This document shows positions 17,264 to 25,134 of a stretch of DNA of 64,000 nt, one piece after another; within the stretch, counting starts at the first letter, position 1, and each line of letters begins with the position of its first letter. Under the pieces are notes generated by a model. It did not search any database. It saw nothing but the letters and a program-made list of their open reading frames with translations, and was not told the origin of the DNA. Origin of the DNA: Campylobacter showae CSUNSWCD (GTDB lineage: Bacteria; Campylobacterota; Campylobacteria; Campylobacterales; Campylobacteraceae); the NCBI RefSeq assembly GCF_000313615.1, contig NZ_AMZQ01000001.1, positions 337,825 through 401,824 on the forward strand, given 5' to 3'. Both the position numbers and the translations under genes were made by a program.

Positions 17264-18083
17264 TTTTGCCTAGCTCGTAGAAGAAATTAGTCGCCTGCAC
17301 GAAGCCCTCGACGCTGCCGCAGTCAAAGCGCTTACCCTTAAATTTATACGCTAGCACCATGCCGTCTTTGGCTTGTTCTTTTAGCGCGTCGGTGATTTGC
17401 ACTTCGCCGTTTTTGCCGGGCTTGGTGCGCTCTAGGATCGTGAAGATGTCAGGCGTGAGGATATAGCGACCGATGACAGCGAGGTTGCTCGGAGCTTCTT
17501 TAGGGTCTGGTTTTTCGACCATGTCGCTAACCATGAGCAGATCGTCCTCGATCGCGCGGCCCGTGACGATGCCGTAGTTTTTGCTCTGTTCGATCGGCAC
17601 TTCCATCACTGCGACGATGCTGCAGCGGTACTTCTCGTAGATTTTTACCATTTGAGATAGCACGCCTTCGCCCTCTTCGTTGATACATAGGTCATCAGCT
17701 AACACCACGCCAAAGGGCTCGTCGCGTACGAGGACTTTGCCCGTGTGGATAGCGTTACCTAGGCCTCTCATGCTCTCTTGGCGCGTGAATGAAAACGTGC
17801 AGCGCGCCATTAGCTCTCTGATCTCGGTTAGCAGGTGCTCTTTGTTTGTGCCTGAGATCTGATGCTCTAGCTCGTAGCTGATATCAAAATAATCCTCCAG
17901 TGCGCGTTTGCCGCGGCCTGTGATGAAGGCCATGTTTTTCATGCCGGCCTCCAGCGCTTCGTCCACGCCGTAGTGAATGAGCGGCTTGGTCAGGATCGGC
18001 AACATCTCTTTTGGTAGCGATTTAGTCGCAGGCAAAAATCTCGTGCCGTAGCCCGCAGCCGGAAATAAACAAGTCTGTATCAT
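17250..18083 (-). CDS. galU: UTP-glucose-1-phosphate uridylyltransferase
   Basis: GalU makes UDP-glucose from UTP and glucose 1-phosphate. The 277-residue protein has the nucleotidyltransferase start FPAAGYGTRFLPATKSLPKEML, with the conserved G-x-G-T-R and Lys, then VLADDLC and VEKPDPKEAPSNLAVIGRY, all characteristic. The ATG follows AAGGAAGATT. It is the first gene of the galU-pgi pair, consistent with supply of activated sugar for lipooligosaccharide and other glycans. Confidence 0.97.
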   Translation of the reverse strand: MIQTCLFPAAGYGTRFLPATKSLPKEMLPILTKPLIHYGVDEALEAGMKNMAFITGRGKRALEDYFDISYELEHQISGTNKEHLLTEIRELMARCTFSFTRQESMRGLGNAIHTGKVLVRDEPFGVVLADDLCINEEGEGVLSQMVKIYEKYRCSIVAVMEVPIEQSKNYGIVTGRAIEDDLLMVSDMVEKPDPKEAPSNLAVIGRYILTPDIFTILERTKPGKNGEVQITDALKEQAKDGMVLAYKFKGKRFDCGSVEGFVQATNFFYELGKNAKK

Positions 18084-18173
18084 AATCTTCCTTTTGATTT
18101 TTTAGGAGATTATAGCGAGTTTTGGCTAATTTGGAGTATTAAGGCAGAAATTTGCAGCTTGTCTTGATAGCTT

Positions 18174-18459
18174 TTTTTACTCGCCGAGACCCGCACCTTG
18201 AAAGCGGTAAATTTAATTAAATTAAATTTGATCTTTCTTGTTAAGGGGAGGGTTTAAATCACGCTCTATTTTGAAGTTGCTGGGCAAAACTGAAGCAAAA
18301 GAGCTCCATTGCCCCTTAACAAATTCCCCAGGCCCTACGACGTGAGAGGTTGCTGAACTACGTGCAGATTTATTTGGCGCTATCGCGCCGTAAATTTTGA
18401 AATTAGCGACATCTCAAATTTAGCACTTTCAAGATACGGGTCTGGGTGAGTAAAATTTA
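18174..18459. repeat. TIR-bounded intergenic element, copy 1 (inverted)
   Basis: The left end (about 18175-18214, TTTTACTCGCCGAGACCCG...) and the right end (18416-18459) are imperfect inverted repeats agreeing at about 34 of 40 positions. No open frame of note lies inside. The interior, read on the minus strand, matches copy 3: blocks GCTCTTTTGCTTC, CTCACGTCGTAGGG-like and GCGATAGCGC. It also contains an inner inverted pair GTTAAGGGG (18240-18248) and CCCCTTAAC (18312-18320). It sits between galU and the flavodoxin gene. MITE-like or REPIN-like are the nearest known concepts; I do not recognise it as a named element. Confidence 0.75.
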
Positions 18460-18519
18460 AAATAAAGATAAAAATAGGACGCAAATTTACAAATTTAAAA
18501 TGCGCCAAATTTAACTAGC

Positions 18520-18548
18520 AAATTTGACCGCCAAGCGGTGGCAAATTT
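18520..18548 (-). terminator. Hairpin at the end of the haem-degradation operon
   Basis: AAATTTGACCGC (18520-18531) can pair with GCGGTGGCAAATTT (18535-18548) with one bulge. The hairpin overlaps the flavodoxin stop codon on the minus strand. The T-run is short, so termination is plausible but not certain. Confidence 0.5.
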
Positions 18549-19056
18549 ATATCCCTTTAAACGCTGCTTTTGCGTTTTCTAGGTCGTTTGCGTCGGGGTG
18601 GGTTGCAGCTCTTGCCCATCTGGCTTCGCGCTCAGGAGTTACGGCATAGCGCGGGTCGTTAGGAGCAGCTTCGCCCATTTTGCGTAGCTGCTCGATGACT
18701 TTTGGATCGATCGCGCCTTGACAGTAAAACTCGCGTAAAATTTCATTTTCGCCCTCGCGTAGCACGACTTTTGCCTTTTCTAGGCAGTTCATCGCGTGCT
18801 CGTGCTCGGGATCCATGCCTAGCGTCATAAATACACCCACTTTTTTGCCCTTTATCTCGCGCAAAAAGTGTTTAAATTTAGGCTCTGCGTCGCCCTTATC
18901 GACGTAAAATCCAAGCGCGATAAAGTCGTAGTCGTCCAAATTTAGGTGCAGATCCTCGCTAAATTTGACCGCTTCGCAGCCAAGCTCGTTTGCGATAGCA
19001 AGACCGACTTTCTTGGTATTTCCAGTCGCGCTCGTGTAGATAACTATTTTTTTCAT
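18547..19056 (-). CDS. Flavodoxin-family protein (HmuF/BilS-like)
   Basis: The 169-residue protein starts with the FMN phosphate-binding loop YTSATGNTKKVG, followed by FIALGFYVDKGDAEPKFKHF and GVFMTLGMDPE, as in the short flavodoxins that pair with anaerobic haem or bilin enzymes. The C-terminal HPDANDLENAKAAF is typical of that subgroup. It overlaps the upstream radical SAM gene in an ATGA junction, so the two proteins are made together. I infer that it delivers electrons to that enzyme. A general flavodoxin role is the alternative. Confidence 0.85.
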   Translation of the reverse strand: MKKIVIYTSATGNTKKVGLAIANELGCEAVKFSEDLHLNLDDYDFIALGFYVDKGDAEPKFKHFLREIKGKKVGVFMTLGMDPEHEHAMNCLEKAKVVLREGENEILREFYCQGAIDPKVIEQLRKMGEAAPNDPRYAVTPEREARWARAATHPDANDLENAKAAFKGI

Positions 19057-20276
19057 TCAAAGTCCTTTTGTGAGATATTTGCTACTTCGGTGCCGATCGA
19101 CATACCCCAAAATATGCCGCCCATCGTGTAGTTTAAAAAGCCGTTTTCTATGTGCATATAGCCTTTGCTTTCGCATTTTTTGAAAAACTCCATTAGCGCA
19201 CTAAAGGTCTCATCGCTAACTAGGCTTTTTACCTGCGCGAGGTTGATTTTTGGGTACATAAAGAGGTTTTTTAGCCGCGCTTCGGCACGCTGTTTGTCGT
19301 CTACTTTATTTATCATACGCATTTTTTCTTTTGCGTTATAGATGTCGTAGTAGCCTAGCTTTCCGCCAGAGCCTCTTCCAAGGGGCAGGATATCGGCGCC
19401 CTCGTGGCTTAGGCGTATGTACTGATAGCGGTCGCGGCCGATGCGGTTAAATTTAGTATGCTCTAGCACCTCGTAGTTGCCCGTACCTAGCAGCTTTTCT
19501 ACAAACGCATTATGCAGCTCGCGCTCGTAATTTACGTCGTAATAATCCTGCGACACGGTCTTTGCGAGCTGCGATTTTTCAAAAAGCTGAAGCGAATAAA
19601 AGCTCGTGCTATCGATGTTTAGCTCATCGACTAGGCGCGCATCCTCTAGCACCTCGTCTATCGTTTGCTCGGGGTAGTTAAATATAATATCCGTGCAAAC
19701 CATGCCGCTAAAATTTTGCTTGATCATTTTTAGGTGCTCTATCGCGCCTTTTTTGTCGTGGACGCGGTTTAGCAGCTTGCGGCCTTTGTCCGAAAAGGTC
19801 TGCACGCCGATGCTAAAGCGGTTTACGCCTAGGCTTTCTAACAGGCGCACTTTGCTTAAATTTAGATTGTGTAGCGTGGTTTCTAGGCTAAATTCGCAGT
19901 CGTCCGAGATATTAAAATTTGAGCGCAGAGCCGTGATGATCGGTTCTAGGTGTTTTTCTTTTAGTATCGTAGGAGTTCCGCCGCCAAAATAGACGCTGCG
20001 GATATTTTTAGCTTGTAGATACGGGAATTTACCGTATTTCCTGGTCTCGCCCAGTAGATACTGCGTGTAGCTATCTAGCTCGTCTTCTAGCTTCGTGCGG
20101 TTCATTGAGCAAAACGAGCAGATATTGTCACAAAAAGGCACGTGGATATAGATCACGCCGTCCTTTTGCGCGGGCAGCTCCTCGGTTAAAAATTTCTCCA
20201 CCTCGGCGTTAGTCGCCATCTTTATTTTTTTGGGACGCGTAGGTCCGGCGTGCCCTTTTTGCCTGGTTTCAAACAT
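19053..20276 (-). CDS. HutW/ChuW/HmuW-like radical SAM enzyme for anaerobic haem degradation
   Basis: The 407-residue protein has the radical SAM cluster motif CDNICSFC (Cx3Cx2C), the YFGGGTPT motif and FSIGVQTFSDKGRKLLNR of the HemN superfamily. Unlike HemN, its neighbours are a flavodoxin and a DUF2470 protein, the arrangement expected for the HutW/ChuW/HmuW group, which opens haem and frees iron without oxygen. The N-terminus (TRQKGHAGPTRPKKI) fits that group better than coproporphyrinogen dehydrogenase. It lies 12 bases after the DUF2470 gene. Canonical HemN cannot be ruled out by eye. Confidence 0.78.
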   Translation of the reverse strand: MFETRQKGHAGPTRPKKIKMATNAEVEKFLTEELPAQKDGVIYIHVPFCDNICSFCSMNRTKLEDELDSYTQYLLGETRKYGKFPYLQAKNIRSVYFGGGTPTILKEKHLEPIITALRSNFNISDDCEFSLETTLHNLNLSKVRLLESLGVNRFSIGVQTFSDKGRKLLNRVHDKKGAIEHLKMIKQNFSGMVCTDIIFNYPEQTIDEVLEDARLVDELNIDSTSFYSLQLFEKSQLAKTVSQDYYDVNYERELHNAFVEKLLGTGNYEVLEHTKFNRIGRDRYQYIRLSHEGADILPLGRGSGGKLGYYDIYNAKEKMRMINKVDDKQRAEARLKNLFMYPKINLAQVKSLVSDETFSALMEFFKKCESKGYMHIENGFLNYTMGGIFWGMSIGTEVANISQKDFE

Positions 20277-20288
20277 TTCGCGCCGCCG

Positions 20289-20558
20289 CTAATTTTCCAT
20301 ACTATTTACTATATTTATGACTTCGTCACGTAGGCTCTCGACCGTTAGCTCGGCCTTTTTCTCAAACGGCACGAAGACTTCGCCCTCGTCGCAGGCGATG
20401 TGCATGCCGTCCTCGGTGATATCGGTCATTTTGACGTTTTGCGGGTTCGTAAAGCCGCCAAATTTTGCGCACATATCCTCTGTAAGGCCGATGAAGTTAT
20501 CGTTCATCATTCCTAGCGCCATCTCTTTGGCTTCTCTTGCTTCCTCGCTTAGCTGCAT
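20289..20558 (-). CDS. Stand-alone DUF2470 (HugZ C-terminal-like) protein
   Basis: The 89-residue protein matches the pattern of DUF2470, the C-terminal domain of HugZ/HutZ haem oxygenases: an N-terminal helix with EMALGMMND, then VKMTDITEDGMHIACDEGEVFVPF and a closing helix LRDEVINIVNS. Here it lacks the split-barrel oxygenase domain. AAGGAG precedes the ATG. It is the second gene of a four-gene minus-strand operon with the ABC exporter, the radical SAM enzyme and the flavodoxin. Binding or hand-over of haem is the likely role, inferred from context. Confidence 0.75.
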   Translation of the reverse strand: MQLSEEAREAKEMALGMMNDNFIGLTEDMCAKFGGFTNPQNVKMTDITEDGMHIACDEGEVFVPFEKKAELTVESLRDEVINIVNSMEN

Positions 20559-20612
20559 TATGTCTCCTTGTTTAAAATGATATCCGTTATTTTAACCATT
20601 TTTAGCTGAATT

Positions 20613-22202
20613 TTAGCCCTTAACGAGCGCGATCTGCCCGTTTCGTATCTCGTAAATTTTATCCGCCGCGTCAAAATACGCATCGTCGTGACTGATCGCA
20701 AAAACAGTGTAGCCTTGCGCCTTTAGCTCAGGCAAAAACTCCGTGTAAAAATGCCGCCTAAACTCGGGGTCTTGATCGGCCGCCCACTCGTCAAGGATCA
20801 AAAATTTGCGTTTTTCAAGCAGCGCCGCGACCATAGCGAGACGTTTTTTCTGGCCTTGGGAGAGATTTAGCGTGCTGAAATTTCCCTCTTTGACGCTTAC
20901 TTTATTTTCTATCGACATCTTTTTTAGTAGCTCATCTATCAGCGCCCCATCGTCGCTCATAACCTCGTCAAAGAGATAAAAGTCGCTAAACACCGCGCTG
21001 ATCGTGTTTGCGTAGCTTTTTAAATTTGACTCGGTGATCCTGACGTCATCTGCGAACATCTCGCCGCTTTTTGGCGCCAGAAGCCCGGCTAGGATCATAA
21101 ATAGCGTGCTTTTGCCGCTACCGTTTTTGCCGATCAAAAACACCGTCTCGCCGCGTCTGATCTCTAAATTTATATCCTTTAGCGCAAATTCGCTCCCCTC
21201 GTCGTAGGCGAAATTTATATCTTTTAGGCGCAGTTTTTGCCAAATTTGCGGAGCCGTCTCGCCTAGCTCAAATTCAGGCTCAAAGGGCGCTAGGTCAAGC
21301 TTTTTTAGCCGCTCGTAGGCGATGCGCGCGCGAAATACGCTAGGCACGGAGTAAAGCAGCATCATAAGAGGCGCTCGTAAAAAAAGTATCGCCAAGGCCA
21401 CCGTGATCGCGTCTTGCAGGCTCGCAGCGTCGTAGGCTAGGCAAAAATATATCTCGATGCCCACGGCGCCCAGCATCACGGTGTTTAGCCAGTTGCTCAT
21501 AAAGGATTGATGGATCTCGGCTTTTACGATATTTTCGCGCAGGCTTTTTGCGTTTGGGATAAAGCGGTCCCAAAAAAGCCGCTTCGCGCGGGCTAAATTT
21601 AAGCTAAGCTCCCTATGTCCCTCGATGCAGGTCTGATAGTCGCGGTATAGCGCGTCCTCGCCGTTACGGCATTGTTCGTAGTATTTGTGGATATTTTTGA
21701 TGAAGTATCGGCAAATCCATGTCGCCGCGCTCATCCAAAGCACCAAAAACACGAAAATCTCGGCCGAGATATAAAGCACGTAAGCGCCCGTCGCGCCGAT
21801 GATAAGCACGCCTTGGATGATGCTTGGCACCTGCATAAAGCCGTCGGTTAGGCTGCGCACGTCGCTTGAGAGCGAGGCGATCAAATTTGACTTGCCCGCG
21901 GCTACGATTTTTTGATTTGCGGTATCTAGGATCCTTTTTATCGTTTTGGCTCGCAGCTCGTAGACAAAGTCGTTGCCAATCACGCTAAGAGCGATGCGCG
22001 AGAGCACCGAAAAGCCCAGAAATAAAATCAAGAGCGCGAAAAATGCGAGCAAAATTTGAGCGTCTTGTTCTTTTAAATTTAAGAGGTATTTGTTGATAAA
22101 GGCTAGGATGAGGATACCCGAACCGCTAAAAACGGCGCTAGATACGATCATGGTGATGATTTGCCAAAGCGTTTTTTTTGAGATTTTTTTAAACATTTTC
22201 AT
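20613..22202 (-). CDS. SyrD/YojI-type ABC exporter
   Basis: The 529-residue protein fuses a six-helix exporter domain (about residues 10-300) with an ATPase domain. Walker A is IGKNGSGKST, the signature is LNLSQGQKKR, and Walker B is KFLILDEWAADQDPEFRR; the DEWAADQDP form is typical of the cyclic-peptide exporter group (SyrD, PvdE, YojI). It is the first gene of the operon that continues into DUF2470, the HmuW-like enzyme and the flavodoxin. Relatives export siderophore precursors or peptides; here export of a haem-derived tetrapyrrole is an attractive but unproven idea. Confidence 0.88.
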   Translation of the reverse strand: MKMFKKISKKTLWQIITMIVSSAVFSGSGILILAFINKYLLNLKEQDAQILLAFFALLILFLGFSVLSRIALSVIGNDFVYELRAKTIKRILDTANQKIVAAGKSNLIASLSSDVRSLTDGFMQVPSIIQGVLIIGATGAYVLYISAEIFVFLVLWMSAATWICRYFIKNIHKYYEQCRNGEDALYRDYQTCIEGHRELSLNLARAKRLFWDRFIPNAKSLRENIVKAEIHQSFMSNWLNTVMLGAVGIEIYFCLAYDAASLQDAITVALAILFLRAPLMMLLYSVPSVFRARIAYERLKKLDLAPFEPEFELGETAPQIWQKLRLKDINFAYDEGSEFALKDINLEIRRGETVFLIGKNGSGKSTLFMILAGLLAPKSGEMFADDVRITESNLKSYANTISAVFSDFYLFDEVMSDDGALIDELLKKMSIENKVSVKEGNFSTLNLSQGQKKRLAMVAALLEKRKFLILDEWAADQDPEFRRHFYTEFLPELKAQGYTVFAISHDDAYFDAADKIYEIRNGQIALVKG

Positions 22203-22292
22203 TCTTTTTGAGAGCTTATTTCATTTTAGCCGCCATTTTATAAGAATATTTTTAAAATTTCGCTAAAATCGGGCTTTATTTAAAGGAGAAAA

Positions 22293-22913
22293 TTGCAAAC
22301 GGTTTTGCGGGTCGTATCGACCAAAACTGAAGCCAAAAAATCGACGTTTTTATGCTTTTTGTGCCCGATTTGCGAGTTTAAAGCCCTTCACGAGCGGCTA
22401 AAGGCGGAGCATCCAAAGGCCGCGCACGTCGTGTGGGCGCTGCGCGAGCGAAACGGCTACGGCCAGATAGTGGAAAATCAAAGCGACGACGGAGAGCCGA
22501 AGGGTACTAGCGGGCAACCCTCGCTAAATGCGCTTAGAGGCGCCCAGCTCGTAAACGCGAGCGCGCTAATAGTTCGGTATTTCGGCGGGATAAAGCTAGG
22601 CACGGGCGGACTCGTGCGAGCTTATGGCGCAGCGGTAAATGCGGCGATAGAGGAGGCTGAGGGCTGCGGGGCGCTAGTTAAATTTGAGATAAAATCGCTT
22701 TGCGTGTTTTTTACGCTATACGCGCTTGGTTCGCGATTTGAGCACTATTTTGAAAAGAGAAATTTGAGCTTTGAGCGAGAATTTAACGAGGAGGGCGCGA
22801 TCTGGCGAGTGGAGTTTAACAGCGCCGAATTTGAGGAATTTCAGGCATTTGCGAGCGGGTTTGAGCAGGAGGGGTTTAAATTTTACGCCTTGCCGTTAGC
22901 TGCGAAAGGGTAG
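22293..22913 (+). CDS. YigZ/IMPACT-family protein
   Basis: The 206-residue protein has the UPF0029 signature: AHVVWALR, then QSDDGEPKGTSGQPSLNAL and IVRYFGGIKLGTGGLVRAYG. YigZ/IMPACT proteins have a ribosomal S5-like fold; their bacterial role is not settled. The start is TTG at 22293, preceded by AAAGGAG, and no ATG fits. It is divergent from the ABC exporter operon and is followed by a repeat element rather than an obvious terminator. Confidence 0.92.
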   Translation: MQTVLRVVSTKTEAKKSTFLCFLCPICEFKALHERLKAEHPKAAHVVWALRERNGYGQIVENQSDDGEPKGTSGQPSLNALRGAQLVNASALIVRYFGGIKLGTGGLVRAYGAAVNAAIEEAEGCGALVKFEIKSLCVFFTLYALGSRFEHYFEKRNLSFEREFNEEGAIWRVEFNSAEFEEFQAFASGFEQEGFKFYALPLAAKG

Positions 22914-22977
22914 GTTAGGAGGCGAAATTCACGTTGGGTTTATACTGGACGGTTATAATTTCGCTGATTTTGGCTAA

Positions 22978-23402
22978 GGCTCGTCTCGCGAGCGCTTTTG
23001 AGAGAGATTTTTGCTTCGCTTTGCTCGCAACTGCAAGCAGAAGAAAATTTTAAGTCTGTGGCAGACTACTTGTTTAAAATTTCTACACAACTCTCAAAAT
23101 CATCTCACGATACTTCGCCTTATCGTTTTATGTTCAAATTTGAAGTCAAATATTTTACTCGCCGAGACTCGCACCGCGAAAATGCTAAACTAAAAAAACG
23201 TGCAGCGCGGCAGCGCGGTCGCACCCCTTGAACGTGCAGTGGGGTTGGTGGGGGTTTGGGGGCGGAAGGGGCGACGCTTCGTAAGTAGAAACCCCTTCCG
23301 CCTCCCAAGAAAAAAGAAAAACTAAAAATTTTCAGAGAATATTAAATTTGATAAAACCAAATTTAGCGTTTTCGCGGTGCGGCTTTCGGTGTGTAAAATT
23401 TA
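22978..23402. repeat. TIR-bounded intergenic element, copy 2 with upstream module
   Basis: The core runs from the left repeat at 23153-23189 to the right repeat at 23359-23402. The interior (G-rich, 23190-23350) differs from copies 1 and 3 but contains a perfect 11-bp stem GGCGGAAGGGG (23261-23271) and CCCCTTCCGCC (23292-23302). Upstream, 22978-23152 shares sequence with 24595-24763: GGCTCGTCT, GAGCGCTTTT, AAAATCATCTCA, CCTTATCGTTTTA and TCAAATTTGAAGTCAAAT. Within this copy both ends carry CACCGCGAAAA where the other copies have an A-x-CTTGAAA form. Confidence 0.75.
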
Positions 23403-23473
23403 AAACCGTCAAATTTGAAGTCAAATTTGCCTGAATCAAATTTAGTCTAAAATTTAAGCCATAAGGAGCGAAA

Positions 23474-24592
23474 ATGCTTGGCAAAACGTTAAAAACAGCA
23501 GGAATAGTCGGCGCTTTAGCGCTATTTTTAGGTATATTTTTAAATTTACAAGGAGAACAGATGAATCATGAGAATGAGACGAAGGAGCCTGTGGCCGCGA
23601 ATAAAACGATCGTGCTGGCGGGTGGGTGCTTTTGGGGTACGGAGGCCTATCTAAAGCAGCTTCCTGGCGTGGTGAGTACCTACACCGCCTACGCAAACTC
23701 AAAGGTGCCAAACCCTAGCTACGAACAGGTCTGCACGGGCGATACGAACGCCGCCGAAGCCGTCTGGGTCGAATACGACGAGTACGTGATCGACCTGCCG
23801 CATTTGCTCAAATTTTACTTTAACACCATAGATCCGACCAGCCTAAACAAGCAAGGCGGCGACCGCGGCACGCAGTACCGTACGGGCATTTACTACACCG
23901 ATGCGGCGGATGAGCCGGCGATCAGAGCCTTTATCTCCCAGCAACAAAAAAACTACAAAGCGCCCATCGTAACCGAGGTCGCGCCGCTAGAAAATATCTA
24001 CAAAGCCGAAGAGTATCATCAGGACTATCTGGACAAAAACCCGCACGGCTACTGCCACGTGACCTTTGAGAGTCTGCCTAAAAAGGGCGAAATTTTAAGC
24101 GACAAAAAGCGCGATATGAAGCAAAATCTGCAAAACTACAAAAACAAAGACGACGCGGCGCTAAAAAATGAGCTCAGCGCCATCTCATACGAGGTCGTAA
24201 AGCACGCAGCGACCGAGCGTCCGCACAGCAGCGAGCTAAACGCCGAGGAGCGCATCGGCATCTACGTCGATATCACCAACGGTCAGCCGCTTTTTAGCTC
24301 GTATGATAAATTTGACGCTGGCTGCGGGTGGCCGAGCTTTACGAAGCCGATAGATGCTAGCCTGATCGCCGAAAAGTCCGATCTATCGCACGGCATGGTA
24401 CGCACCGAGGTCAAAACCGCGATGTCGGACTCGCACCTGGGGCATGTATTTGACGACGGTCCGCGCGACAAAGGAGGGCTAAGATACTGCATAAACGGCG
24501 CTGCGCTGAGATTTGTGCCAAAGGAGGAAATGGAGAAGGAGGGGTATGGGTATTTGATACCGTATCTCGACGCGCAGTATTCTAAAAAATAA
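23474..24592 (+). CDS. msrAB: Fused methionine sulfoxide reductase MsrA-MsrB
   Basis: The 372-residue protein repairs both stereoisomers of methionine sulfoxide. A single N-terminal hydrophobic segment (about residues 9-25) probably anchors or exports it. The MsrA domain (about 38-205) has the catalytic AGGCFWGTE. The MsrB domain (about 225-365) has GCGWPSF and the catalytic Cys in LRYCINGAALRF. The zinc-binding CxxC pairs of many MsrB proteins are absent, as in PilB-type MsrB domains. With nap and psr exporting redox work to the periplasm, an envelope repair role is plausible. Confidence 0.95.
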   Translation: MLGKTLKTAGIVGALALFLGIFLNLQGEQMNHENETKEPVAANKTIVLAGGCFWGTEAYLKQLPGVVSTYTAYANSKVPNPSYEQVCTGDTNAAEAVWVEYDEYVIDLPHLLKFYFNTIDPTSLNKQGGDRGTQYRTGIYYTDAADEPAIRAFISQQQKNYKAPIVTEVAPLENIYKAEEYHQDYLDKNPHGYCHVTFESLPKKGEILSDKKRDMKQNLQNYKNKDDAALKNELSAISYEVVKHAATERPHSSELNAEERIGIYVDITNGQPLFSSYDKFDAGCGWPSFTKPIDASLIAEKSDLSHGMVRTEVKTAMSDSHLGHVFDDGPRDKGGLRYCINGAALRFVPKEEMEKEGYGYLIPYLDAQYSKK

Positions 24593-24594
24593 CG

Positions 24595-25046
24595 GCTCGT
24601 CTTTTGAGCGCTTTTTGTGGATTTTGTTAAAATTTGACTCGATAGGCTACATGCCTTATCTTCGTCAAATTTTAACTTCAAAACCCCAAAAATCATCTCA
24701 AAATACTTCACCTTATCGTTTTACGCTCAAATTTGAAGTCAAATTTGCAAATTTAACTTCAAATTTTACTCACCGAGACCCATATCTTGAAAATGTAAAT
24801 TTAAAACACGCGACGCGATAGCGTCAAATTTAACCTGCACGCAGTGCAGCAACTTCTCATGTCGTAGGGGGAGGGGGCTCTTTTGCTTCGGCGTTGCCTT
24901 GCCTTGTGCTTGCACTCTCTTTGAGAGCTGCTAGCAGAGCGTAATTCAAGCCCTCACCCCTTTTGTATAAAGTAAATTCGCAACGCTAAATTTAACCAAA
25001 CCAAATTTAGCATTTTCAAGATGCAGGTCTGCGCGAGTAAAATTTA
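24595..25046. repeat. TIR-bounded intergenic element, copy 3 with upstream module
   Basis: The core spans 24764 (TTTTACTCACCGAGACCC...) to 25046, with inverted ends at 24764-24802 and 25003-25046. The interior matches copy 1 in opposite orientation (GCGATAGCG, GCAACTTCTCATGTCGTAGG, GCTCTTTTGCTTC, AGAGCGTAATT). The upstream module at 24595-24763 matches that of copy 2. AAATTT occurs fourteen times between 24601 and 25140. It lies between the convergent msrAB and ABC-F genes. Confidence 0.75.
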
Positions 25047-25079
25047 ACTCCAAGCGGCAAAACCGAGTTAAATTTACCG

Positions 25080-25111
25080 CATAAATTCGGCGGGCGTCAA
25101 ATTTGCCCGCC
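25080..25111 (-). terminator. Likely terminator of the ABC-F gene
   Basis: On the minus strand a perfect 7-bp stem GGCGGGC/GCCCGCC (25105-25111 and 25089-25095) with a 9-base loop is followed by GAATTTAT, a weak T-run. Confidence 0.5.
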
Positions 25112-25134
25112 AAATCAAAAGCCAAAATCAAAAT

